From the NCBI GenBank assembly GCA_034435675.1, contig DAOTWP010000291.1, forward strand, positions 5,509 to 69,508: 64,000 nt of DNA. The letters run 5' to 3'. The DNA is from DAOTWP01 sp034435675. GTDB taxonomy: Bacteria; Chloroflexota; Anaerolineae; Aggregatilineales; Phototrophicaceae. Positions 55,862 to 64,000 of this stretch are shown here, one piece after another. The notes below the pieces were generated by a model. It made no database searches. It was not told where the DNA came from and saw nothing but the letters and a program-made list of their open reading frames with translations. Every line of letters starts with the position of its first letter. The first letter of the stretch is position 1. The position numbers and the translations under genes are program-made.

Positions 55862-57745
55862 CTAAGGCAGATCAATCACAAACGTATCGGCGGCGCTCCA
55901 CACGCCCCATGTGCCATCTGCACGCTGTGCCCGCACACGCCAGAAGTACGTTCCCTCGCTGAGCGCGCTCGTGGTCGTTTCAAGGGCGCCGGTCATGGTC
56001 GTGAACGCTAGTGTGGTGAACTGCGGGCTGTTCGATACCTGCACCTCGTAGCCTGCCGCCCAGGTCACCACACCCCAGCGCAGTGTTGGCGTGGGGGTTG
56101 GGTAGGCGTTCACGGCAGGCAAGGCATTGGGCGAACTTGGGTTCGGACAGGCTGGCAGTATTGCGCTGGCAGTATTGGAATACTCAGAATAGATATTCTC
56201 GTAATCACGATAAGCGCGAACCCGGTATTCATAGATATTGCTGCATAAAGCAATCGTGTCTGTATATGCCCAACTGTTGTCTGGCAGCATGGCAATTTCT
56301 GCCCATGTGACACCTGCATCCATTGAGCGTTCAATGAGATAATGGGTTTCATCAGGACTGCGATCATTCCAGTTCAAAACAACAGCATATTCATTTGCGC
56401 TTCTCACAACCAGATTCGTGGGGCTAGCGGGTGGCATAATCTGGATTCTGGCTACAAAGATGTTGTATGTGGTTCCAGTATCTTCTGGACTATAGGAATT
56501 ACGATCTACAAATATCACGGTATTCGAAACAGAACCCACCGGGAATTGCACTCTTGGGCTAAAATCGTTGTAACTCCCTCGCGAAATTGGGTTGCTTCCA
56601 TCAGCCGTGGCGAAACGTTCTATCATGTAGCCAGTTTGCGCATCCAGCACACGGGTGCTTCTATAAGCAGGTTCGAGAGGGTAATTGTAGATGGTAAAGG
56701 CCACATAGCGCCCATCATAACTGATAGCATCAGCACTATGCTGACCATATATGCGACTGCCGTCAATACGGATACCTACTCGTCTGTTCTCTCCGGTCTG
56801 CAAATTACGCAGGATGATGTCTGTACAACATGTGTCACCGGGCACAAGGTTGTTATCGCCTGACTTAAAGACAACGAAGCGCCCATCGCCGCTAATCAGG
56901 CTTCCAGTACTTTCTTCTGTTGCCTGTTCGCCGGTCGAAGAAATACTTACACGGACAGTTTGATGGCTGTATACCTCATGCAGGAAGACATCATATTCGT
57001 TGTTAGTATCGTCTGGAACGAGATTCGCTGCATTTGATGAGAAAACGACTCGACTACAATCGCCACTTATCGAGGGCGCATAGCTGTTACTCCTGCTTTG
57101 CGCTTGCTCACCACTAGTCGAGATATTTACTCGCGATACTGTTCGAGTATCCCACTGGAAAAGAAATACATCGATGGCACTATTTGTGTCGCCCGGAACG
57201 AGAGCTGCATCAGAAGAGGCGAACACTGAACAGTTTCCATTTGCGCTGAATCCAGCTTCAACAGTGCTGTTTGGTGAGCCAACAAATGATTCATACGTGT
57301 TTGATTCGCGATCATACCGAATGAACTGTTTACGGTAACTATACGTATTGTTGGGCTGGAGATAGCGAATATTTGCAAGAAACTGTATGTAACGGCCATC
57401 TGCGCTGATAAAAGGAGTCCAGGCGTCCCGCAATAATTCGCCAGCGATAGAATCTGGGCTGATCCGGGTCGTCTGCTGTGTCTGGCGATCACGCAAAAAA
57501 ATATCACTATAGCTATCGGCATCGTCCGACGTAATGGCATTCGACTCAAACACAACATAGCGACCATCAGCACTCATTTGCGGACGCCAGGATCCTTCGG
57601 TAGCTGGCTGTCCAGTGCTATCTATGTCTATCATTTCCGAAGCCCAAAATTCTGCCGCATTGACGCTTGTGGCAACTATGCCAAATAGTGTCATGATTAC
57701 TACAATGAACAAACCCGTTTTGATTGGCTGCTTTTGGAAATGCAT
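55862..57745 (-). CDS. Secreted beta-propeller protein with two Fn3-type modules
   Basis: 627 residues. ATG 57745 or 57748 lies next to GGGGGA. Signal peptide GLFIVVIMTLFGIVATSVNA. A PD40-type propeller of about six blades fills residues 45-420 (repeated SADGRYVVF and SGDGRFVVF phrases, each followed by DxFLRD-like words). Two Fn3-like domains end the protein; the last closely matches the last module of the preceding gene (GTYFWRVRAQ, TFVID). Its 5' half is visibly AT-richer than its neighbours. It is a surface or extracellular binding protein of unknown ligand, co-directional with the 1381-residue gene 24 bp away. Confidence 0.88.
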   Translation of the reverse strand: MHFQKQPIKTGLFIVVIMTLFGIVATSVNAAEFWASEMIDIDSTGQPATEGSWRPQMSADGRYVVFESNAITSDDADSYSDIFLRDRQTQQTTRISPDSIAGELLRDAWTPFISADGRYIQFLANIRYLQPNNTYSYRKQFIRYDRESNTYESFVGSPNSTVEAGFSANGNCSVFASSDAALVPGDTNSAIDVFLFQWDTRTVSRVNISTSGEQAQSRSNSYAPSISGDCSRVVFSSNAANLVPDDTNNEYDVFLHEVYSHQTVRVSISSTGEQATEESTGSLISGDGRFVVFKSGDNNLVPGDTCCTDIILRNLQTGENRRVGIRIDGSRIYGQHSADAISYDGRYVAFTIYNYPLEPAYRSTRVLDAQTGYMIERFATADGSNPISRGSYNDFSPRVQFPVGSVSNTVIFVDRNSYSPEDTGTTYNIFVARIQIMPPASPTNLVVRSANEYAVVLNWNDRSPDETHYLIERSMDAGVTWAEIAMLPDNSWAYTDTIALCSNIYEYRVRAYRDYENIYSEYSNTASAILPACPNPSSPNALPAVNAYPTPTPTLRWGVVTWAAGYEVQVSNSPQFTTLAFTTMTGALETTTSALSEGTYFWRVRAQRADGTWGVWSAADTFVIDLP

Positions 57746-58336
57746 CATATCCCCCAGAGTGGTCATTGCATACCTGCATCACAAGAATACTGCCACTCCT
57801 GTTTCCTTAGACATACCGTATGTCATGGATAATAATGACATTCATCAATTGCGTTATTACTTTGATAATTACCATCGCGAATATTAAGGAGTTAATCTTT
57901 ACGATGGAGTTTCTCGCGCATTTCGATGCGCGAGAATGCAGCGAGAAGCTGCTGAGTGATCAATGTACAGGCAACCATATGATATATCCGTTAGGCTACA
58001 AGACATCCAGTACAATGAGTCTCAGTTTACGCAACATTACGCGGTCGTCCTCATGCCTATTATGGCACACGTTCATTGTAACCCATTGCTGGCGGTCTCA
58101 CAGCAGTTTACCCGTCCCCGCTAAGAGGATTTTACGATCTTCGGATTTCTTAATACGCGCTTAATTATCGGTCTTATCGTACGCCGCCAGTCGGCTTATT
58201 GGACTCGCACACAGCGCGGATGCACCATGATGTAACCGGCGAAGCCGTCTGCATGCTTGACTTCTCAATGCAGTTCTAATCCTAGCCAACTAAAAATGCA
58301 TAGATAATCAGGTTTATAAAGAAAAGGATTACCAGG
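57746..58336. other. AT-rich gap with no firm gene
   Basis: 590 bp, among the most AT-rich DNA in the window (17 G/C of 60 in 57841-57900 by hand count). It holds a strong hairpin (57911-57936). A frame of about 87 residues opens at ATG 57904 behind AAGGAG, but it contains the hairpin and matches no family I know, so it is not called. AAGGA before 58337 is the ribosome site of the next gene. Confidence 0.5.
57911..57936. other. UUCG-loop hairpin
   Basis: TTCTCGCGCAT (57911-57921) and ATGCGCGAGAA (57926-57936) form a perfect 11-bp stem closed by the loop TTCG. It could be a terminator relic or a structured RNA. No T-run follows. Confidence 0.6.
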
Positions 58337-58744
58337 ATGCCACCCATTACCGTCTATTGGGATGAGACTTCAGCAACGACGATCATTGCGGAATTTACTG
58401 AGCCATGGGATTGGAACGATTTCCACCTTGCCGTCAGCGAGATTCACCACATGATTGCCGGTATGGAAGCGGTGATTGACATCATCATCTGGCATAAGAA
58501 ATATGCGCCGCCGCCAAACCCGATGGCGCACTTCAGCCGCACCCTGCGCCAGCAGCCCGCCAACACTGGACAGACTGTGATTGTGCTGCCGCCGGGGCGC
58601 ACCCCGTTTGATTCTTTCCTCAAGACGATTGCGACGATCCTACAGCGCACCTACCCCGGCAAATTCCCAGTCGCCTCGGTGACGACACTGGAAGAAGCCC
58701 GCATCCTGCTGGCGAACCGGCGCGCGGGCAAACCGGGACGCTAG
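58337..58744 (+). CDS. Small protein of unknown function, possibly STAS-like
   Basis: 135 residues from ATG 58337 (AAGGA upstream). It starts with a beta hairpin containing YWDETSATTIIAEF and WDWNDFHLAV, followed by alternating helices and strands; the Val/Ile-rich EAVIDIIIW resembles the core strand of STAS or SpoIIAA-like folds, but no phosphoserine site is visible. It has no signal peptide or membrane helix. It is just upstream of the melA promoter, 101 bp from melA, and could be part of the regulon or independent. Confidence 0.6.
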   Translation: MPPITVYWDETSATTIIAEFTEPWDWNDFHLAVSEIHHMIAGMEAVIDIIIWHKKYAPPPNPMAHFSRTLRQQPANTGQTVIVLPPGRTPFDSFLKTIATILQRTYPGKFPVASVTTLEEARILLANRRAGKPGR

Positions 58745-58790
58745 CAAACCATCCTGCCGCTGCACTATGGCGCTGGCGTGCAAGCAGGAG

Positions 58791-58815
58791 TATGATTGTA
58801 GTTAAACGCTTAACT
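58791..58815 (+). promoter_or_regulatory. melA promoter -10 box and LacI operator
   Basis: TATGAT (58791-58796) is a good -10 box, but no clear -35 is found. AGTTAAACGCTTAACT (58800-58815) follows at the expected start point. It differs in one base from the core of the lacI operator. Confidence 0.75.
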
Positions 58816-58845
58816 GGTATGGCGAGGTGACGAAAGGCATTTCTT

Positions 58846-60147
58846 ATGCCCCCCAAAATTACATTCATCGGCGCTGGCAGCACGGTCTTTGCCAAAAATC
58901 TGCTGGGGGATATCCTCAGCTTTCCCGAATTAGCCGACGCCCACATTCACCTGATGGACATTGATCCGCAGCGGCTGGAGGACAGCGAACGAGTCGCGCG
59001 CAAGCTCGCGCAGCAGCTCGGCGCAGCGCCCACTATCGAAGCGACCACGGACCGGCGTCAGGCGCTGGACGGCGCGGACTATGTCATCTGCATGATTCAG
59101 GTGGCGGGTTACAAACCGGGAACGGTGATTGACTTTGAGATTCCCAAGAAATACGGCTTGCGGCAGACCATTGCCGATACGCTGGGCATCGGCGGCATTA
59201 TGCGCGGGCTGCGCACCATTCCGGTGCTGCTGGACATCTGCCGCGACATGGAAGCCCTGTGCCCCAATGCTTTGTTCATCAACTATGTTAACCCTATGGC
59301 GATGATTCAGTGGGCGCTCAGTCGGGGTACGCCTGTCAAAACCGTCGGGCTGTGCCACAGCGTCTTTGGCACGGCACACCAGCTTGCCGAAGACATCGGC
59401 ATCCCCTATGAGGAAATCAACTATGTGGTTGCCGGCATCAACCACATGGCGTTTTATCTCAAATTCGAACGCAGCGGCGAAAATCTGTACCCGCTGATTC
59501 AAAAGGTGATTGACGAAGGGCGCATCCCGCCGCACAACCGTGTGCGCTACGAGATGTTCAAGCGACTGGGCTACTTTGTAACCGAAAGCAGCGAACACTT
59601 CAGCGAATATGTACCCTGGTTCATCAAGCGTGACCGCGCCGATCTGATTGACCGCTTCAACATTCCGCTGGACGAGTACATCTCGCGCTGCGAAGCGCAG
59701 ATCGCCATGTGGGACACCATGCGTGACCTGCTGCTCAACGGGACTGACCCGCTGCCTGTACAGAAGACCGAAGAATACGGTTCGTATATCATCCACAGCA
59801 TGGAAACCGGGCAGCCGCGTACGGTCTACGCCAATGTCCCCAACTATAACATTATTGACAACCTGCCCTACGGTTGCTCTGTCGAAGTGCCCTGTCTGGT
59901 GGACAAGAACGGGGTGCAGCCAGTTCGTATTGGCAGCATCCCGCCGCAGCTTGCCGCAGTGATGCAGACCAACATCAATGTGCAGGCGCTGACCGTTGAG
60001 GCGGCACTGACCTGCAAACGCGAACACATCTACCACGCGGCAATGCTCGACCCGCACACAGCGGCGGAACTGGACCTGACCCAAATCTGGGCGCTGGTGG
60101 ACGACCTGATCACGGCGCACGGCGATTGGCTGCCCCAGTACCACTGA
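58846..60147 (+). CDS. melA: GH4 alpha-galactosidase
   Basis: 433 residues. NAD-binding GAGSTVFAKNLL at the start, then the family 4 features: VICMIQVAGYKPGTV, GIGGIMRGLRTIP, the metal cysteine in GLCHSVFG and the metal histidine in GINHMAFYL. It resembles E. coli MelA in these blocks. GH4 enzymes use NAD+ and a divalent metal and split alpha-galactosides such as melibiose to galactose. AAAGG lies nine bases upstream. A LacI operator precedes it and galT follows, so the two probably feed galactose into the Leloir pathway. Confidence 0.92.
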   Translation: MPPKITFIGAGSTVFAKNLLGDILSFPELADAHIHLMDIDPQRLEDSERVARKLAQQLGAAPTIEATTDRRQALDGADYVICMIQVAGYKPGTVIDFEIPKKYGLRQTIADTLGIGGIMRGLRTIPVLLDICRDMEALCPNALFINYVNPMAMIQWALSRGTPVKTVGLCHSVFGTAHQLAEDIGIPYEEINYVVAGINHMAFYLKFERSGENLYPLIQKVIDEGRIPPHNRVRYEMFKRLGYFVTESSEHFSEYVPWFIKRDRADLIDRFNIPLDEYISRCEAQIAMWDTMRDLLLNGTDPLPVQKTEEYGSYIIHSMETGQPRTVYANVPNYNIIDNLPYGCSVEVPCLVDKNGVQPVRIGSIPPQLAAVMQTNINVQALTVEAALTCKREHIYHAAMLDPHTAAELDLTQIWALVDDLITAHGDWLPQYH

Positions 60148-60171
60148 GCCGGGCCAGAAAATCAGCGGAGT

Positions 60172-60201
60172 CTGTGCAGAGGTGCTTTCGCCTCTGCACA
60201 G
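60172..60201 (+). terminator. Hairpin between melA and galT
   Basis: CTGTGCAGAGG (60172-60182) pairs with CCTCTGCACAG (60191-60201) around 8 bases. No T-run follows, so it may only reduce transcription into galT. Confidence 0.55.
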
Positions 60202-60212
60202 GCTGCTCATAA

Positions 60213-61287
<1,075 letters not shown>

Positions 61288-61289
<2 letters not shown>

Positions 61290-61518
61290 GACACGGCTCA
61301 CTCACCTGCGCGAGGCGGATGCACACCTGACAGCGCTGCGCTTATATTTGCGGTTAGCGTACCAGTGGGCGTGGCTGAGCAGCGGGCAGGACGAGCAAGT
61401 CAATAATATGCTTGAGGAAGTCGGGCGGCTGCTGGGTGGGTGGCTGCGACATCTGGCGAAAAACCCAGTGGCATGGCGAACGGTTACAGGCATGTACTGG
61501 CATGCGTTGGAACGCTGA
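61288..61518 (+). pseudogene. Truncated Avd-like four-helix protein remnant
   Basis: The 76 codons after galT (overlapping its stop) encode a helical protein end: THLREADAHLTALRLYLRLAYQW, then GQDEQVNNMLEEVGRLLGGW. This is the C-terminal half of the four-helix bundle shared by Avd accessory proteins of diversity-generating retroelements and the S23/IVS-type proteins. No ATG, GTG or ribosome site stands at its beginning, so the N-terminal half is lost or the gene was cut by recombination. No reverse transcriptase, template repeat or variable target gene is nearby. It may be a remnant. Confidence 0.5.
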
Positions 61519-61683
61519 CAATGCGGACCGCATGTTAGTCATCCGTGCTGCTGTTAGGCAGTGATTTTGATATGCTCTGGCGTGCTGCTGCCTAAACTTT
61601 GAAACGCACCCCTCCTGTTTGGTCACATTGCGCCAGTGTACTCAAAGGTGTTATACTAAACGCAATCGTATTTTTATCAGCAG

Positions 61684-61883
61684 ACCTTCGGGGCAGGGTG
61701 CAATTCCCTACCGGCGGTAAAGTGTGCAGGCGGTTTTTCCACACCGTTATGCATGCCAAGCCCGCGACCCGTGTCGTCAGTCCGTCGTTTACGCGACTGC
61801 TGGCGCGTCACAACGATTACCGTTGTGCCGGTGGATCTGGTGCAAAACCAGAGCCGACAGTGACAGTCTGGATGGGAGAAGGT
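61684..61883 (+). promoter_or_regulatory. FMN riboswitch (RFN element)
   Basis: The conserved RFN sequences are all present: CTTCGGGGCAGGGTG, TTCCCTACCGGCGGT, AGCCCGCGA, then CCGACAGT and GTCTGGATGGGAGAAGG. Stem P1 pairs ACCTTC (61684-61689) with GAAGGT (61878-61883). It binds FMN and normally shuts down riboflavin genes. It precedes ribX and ribY. Confidence 0.95.
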
Positions 61884-61890
61884 TAGCAAC

Positions 61891-62086
61891 CCGCAGCGCA
61901 CACAGACGTAATAAATTCTGTGGAGGTGCGGGTACACTGCTATACGACCTGTGTTGACCTGTGTGGAAAACCCGCTGCGGCAGCGCATGATTGTGCTATG
62001 CGTTACCGTCGTTTGGCATACCCCGGCAAAGGTTAACCGTCGGCTCTCCGTGCCCCCTATTGTGCTGCGTGCAGACTACAATGGGG
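61891..62086 (+). promoter_or_regulatory. ribX leader with predicted ribosome-site hairpin
   Basis: CCGCAGCG and CACACAG (61891-61905) can pair with CTGTGTG (61959-61965) and CGCTGCGG (61973-61980). Further on, CCCC (62054-62057) and ATTGT (62059-62063) can pair with ACAAT (62078-62082) and GGGG (62083-62086), hiding the ribX ribosome site. No T-run terminator is seen, so control is probably at translation. Confidence 0.55.
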
Positions 62087-62092
62087 AATAAG

Positions 62093-62950
62093 ATGCAAGA
62101 CATTCTACGCAACACCTCAACCCAGGTGCAAACGCCACCCGACATTGCACTGCGTCCATCGCCCGGTCAAAAACAGGCGCGGTTGCCACGCAGTGTGCTG
62201 CTGGCGCTGGTCAGTGCTGGCGCAGTGCTGCTGTTCTGGCAGTTGATCGTCAGCGCCGAAATCTACCCCGCATTTGTGCTGCCCGCACCGGCTGCTGTTG
62301 CGGAACGCCTGTTTGATATCACCTTTGGTGACAGCCGGATTCGCCTGGGAACGCATCTCTTGGTAACACTTCAGGAAATCACGCTGGGGCTGAGTCTTGG
62401 CGTTCTGCTGGGCTTCACCCTGGGCTATCTGATTGCTCGCAATCGCCTGCTGGAAGGCTTGCTCTCGCCGCTGATTGTTGCGCTCCAGGCAACCCCGGTG
62501 GTTGCCTACGCGCCAATGCTGGTGATTCTGTTCGGCACCGGGTTGGAAAGCAAGGTGTTCACCGCCGTCCTGATCGTTTTCTTCCCAATGCTGATGAACA
62601 CGATTGTCGGCGTGCGTTCAACACCACGCAATCTGTATGAACTGATGCGTTCGCTGCGGGCAACCCGCTGGCAGATGTTTCGCAAACTGGAACTGCCTGC
62701 CGCGCTGCCGGTGCTGTTTGGCGGGCTAAAGATGAGTGTCACGCTATCGGTGATTGGCGCAGTGGTCGGTGAATTTGTCGGCGCAAGTGCCGGGCTGGGC
62801 GCGCTGGTGATGACCGGGCGTAATACCTATGATGCGCCGCTGGTAATTGCCGCCGTGCTGACGCTGACTGTACTGGCGCTGAGCCTGTACGGATTGGTGG
62901 CAGCGCTGGAACGCCGCGCGCTGGCATGGCAGCAGCGCACCGCACGGTGA
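62093..62950 (+). CDS. ribX: Riboflavin/precursor ABC transporter permease (RibX type)
   Basis: 285 residues from ATG 62093 (GGGG six bases upstream). Six membrane helices. The EAA-type loop lies around ELMRSLRATRWQMFRKLELPAALP. It belongs to the SsuC/TauC-like permease group. The FMN riboswitch in front and a binding-protein gene behind identify it as RibX of the RibXY system described in Chloroflexota. It brings riboflavin or a precursor into the cell. The ATPase is not seen in the window. Confidence 0.85.
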   Translation: MQDILRNTSTQVQTPPDIALRPSPGQKQARLPRSVLLALVSAGAVLLFWQLIVSAEIYPAFVLPAPAAVAERLFDITFGDSRIRLGTHLLVTLQEITLGLSLGVLLGFTLGYLIARNRLLEGLLSPLIVALQATPVVAYAPMLVILFGTGLESKVFTAVLIVFFPMLMNTIVGVRSTPRNLYELMRSLRATRWQMFRKLELPAALPVLFGGLKMSVTLSVIGAVVGEFVGASAGLGALVMTGRNTYDAPLVIAAVLTLTVLALSLYGLVAALERRALAWQQRTAR

Positions 62951-63018
62951 GATGCAGGGTACAAACCGGCTTGTTCGCTGCATGAACCCCTGCGTTCTGG
63001 GTGTCCTTCTGTAATCCC

Positions 63019-63048
63019 GGACAAGGGGATTATTCCCTTTGTTCAGGC
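63019..63048. repeat. Dispersed palindrome, copy 4
   Basis: GGACAAGGGG-ATTATT-CCCTTTGTTCAGGC, between ribX and ribY. One stem position differs from copy 3. Confidence 0.85.
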
Positions 63049-63123
63049 ACACAGGTTCTAACTGGTTGATTCTGACACGCTGAGGCGTGTCCATAACTGA
63101 TCTACGATGGAGGAGTCTTGAAC

Positions 63124-64000
63124 ATGACGAAGAGTCGTCCTGTGTTGTTTTGGATTTGCATGGTTCTGGCGCTAACCGCTGGGCTGCTGGTGTATCCGGC
63201 AAATGTATCGGCACAGCAGGACGCCGAACTGGAAGAGTTCCCCTTTCTGACCACATTCATTCCCAACATCCAGTTCGCGCCAATCTATGTTGCAGCCGGT
63301 AAAGGTTATTTCGCAGCAGCAGGCTTGACCCCGGCAATCGAATATCTTGATGAACCGCTGGTTGTTGATCTGGTCGCCACCAATCCCCGCGCGGTGGGTA
63401 TTGTCAGCGGGGAGCAGGTGATCGTCAGTCGGGCACAGGCAGACCGCCCGGTGGTCTATGTCTATGCATGGTGGCAGCAGTATCCGGTAGGGATAGTCGT
63501 CGCAGAGAACAGTGACATTCAATCCATCAGTGACCTTGCCGGGCGGCGTGTGGGCATTCCGGGGCGCTTTGGCGCCTCATACAGCGGGCTGACCACACTG
63601 CTGATGGCAAATGACATGACCGAGGCGGATATTCAACTGGAAGCCATCGGTTTTAATGCGCCGGAGGTCTTTTGTGCCGGGGCAGTCGAGGCAGCAGTGG
63701 TGTACCTGAACAACGAACCGCTGCAAATCGCCAGTCGCGCTGCTGCGGGAGACTGCGGCGACGTGACCGGCGTGCGCGTCTTCCCGGTTTCGGCGGTTGC
63801 CAACCTGATCTCCAATGGGCTGATTGCCAACAGCGCAGCAATCAATGATGACCCTGACTTTGTACAGGAGATCGTGCTGGCCTATGATCAGGCGCTGCGG
63901 GATGTAATCAACAACCCGGCGCGCGCTTATCTGCTCAGCGTACCGTTTGTCGAAACCCTGCCGTTTGACGCCAGCATTGAGGTAGCGCTGACGGCTGCCG
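63124..64000 (+). CDS. ribY: Riboflavin-type ABC substrate-binding protein (RibY type), 3' end outside the window
   Basis: The frame is open from ATG 63124 to the window end (292 codons). GGAGGAG lies eight bases upstream. Signal peptide PVLFWICMVLALTAGLLVY, cleavage near VSAQQD. The mature part is NMT1/THI5-like: FAPIYVAAGKGYFAAAGL, VVDLVATNPRAVGIVSGEQ, LAGRRVGIPGRFGASYSGL. This is the RibY type that pairs with RibX. It is 173 bp after ribX and probably shares the FMN-controlled transcript. The missing C-terminus should be about 40-60 residues. Confidence 0.85.
   Translation, partial: MTKSRPVLFWICMVLALTAGLLVYPANVSAQQDAELEEFPFLTTFIPNIQFAPIYVAAGKGYFAAAGLTPAIEYLDEPLVVDLVATNPRAVGIVSGEQVIVSRAQADRPVVYVYAWWQQYPVGIVVAENSDIQSISDLAGRRVGIPGRFGASYSGLTTLLMANDMTEADIQLEAIGFNAPEVFCAGAVEAAVVYLNNEPLQIASRAAAGDCGDVTGVRVFPVSAVANLISNGLIANSAAINDDPDFVQEIVLAYDQALRDVINNPARAYLLSVPFVETLPFDASIEVALTAA

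Noticed and set aside
57904..58164. Possible 87-residue plus-strand gene with AAGGAG upstream
   Set aside because: It runs through a perfect hairpin, has an odd Ser/Arg-rich end and no known pattern. I consider it chance in AT-rich DNA.

Overview
The window looks like chromosomal DNA of a moderately GC-rich Chloroflexota bacterium, probably an Anaerolineae-type lineage. This is inferred from content, not from a phylogeny. The pointers are a RibXY-type riboflavin transporter behind an FMN riboswitch, many secreted proteins with Pro/Thr-rich linkers, TPR-plus-membrane proteins, many NarL- and OmpR-type regulators, and a large insertion in RpoB. There is no rRNA operon, no intact insertion sequence and no CRISPR array. 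A gene of about 290 codons at the right edge (ribY) runs off the window, and a UspA gene is cut at the left edge.

Layout. 1-9 kb: sensing and signalling (UspA tail, a divergent NarL-type regulator/GAF kinase pair, two CBS-pair proteins, a VWA-FHA protein, a phosphoribosyltransferase, a methyltransferase and a membrane GAF kinase). 9.4-13.4 kb: rpoB alone, with strong promoters in front and a strong terminator behind. 13.5-18 kb: a pseudo-receiver/GAF protein, an M20 peptidase, an orphan winged-helix regulator, rpsT and a tail-anchored TPR protein. 18.3-26.4 kb: an operon of very large cytosolic-looking proteins of unknown function; its first reading frame is split by an in-frame TAG. 26.5-28.4 kb: a frameshifted helix-turn-helix pseudogene, two CAT-anticodon tRNAs and a TPR/Yip1-like membrane protein. 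28.7-32.4 kb: ddl and a secreted SH3/PPC-repeat protein. 32.6-41 kb: an OmpR-type regulator, a membrane glycosyltransferase, and a same-strand set of three ATP-grasp ligases, an esterase and a subtilase that resembles a small amide-bond biosynthetic cluster. 41.2 kb: rocD.

42.5-61.3 kb is a sugar-utilisation region: a LacI repressor, an ABC importer (binding protein plus two permeases, no ATPase), a GH2 glycosidase, a PfkB sugar kinase, a GH4 alpha-galactosidase (melA) and galT. A LacI-type palindrome sits at the lacI promoter, and a nearly identical one precedes melA. They tie both halves into one probable galactoside regulon. Two large secreted Fn3-module proteins and an AT-rich stretch (about 56-58.3 kb) sit between the halves. 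61.3-64 kb: a truncated Avd-like remnant, an FMN riboswitch, then ribX and ribY.

A roughly 30-nt palindrome built on ACAAGGGG/CCCCTTGT occurs in four intergenic gaps. The most interesting unexplained loci are the giant-protein operon (18.3-26.4 kb), the three-ATP-grasp cluster (35-41 kb) and the RpoB insertion.
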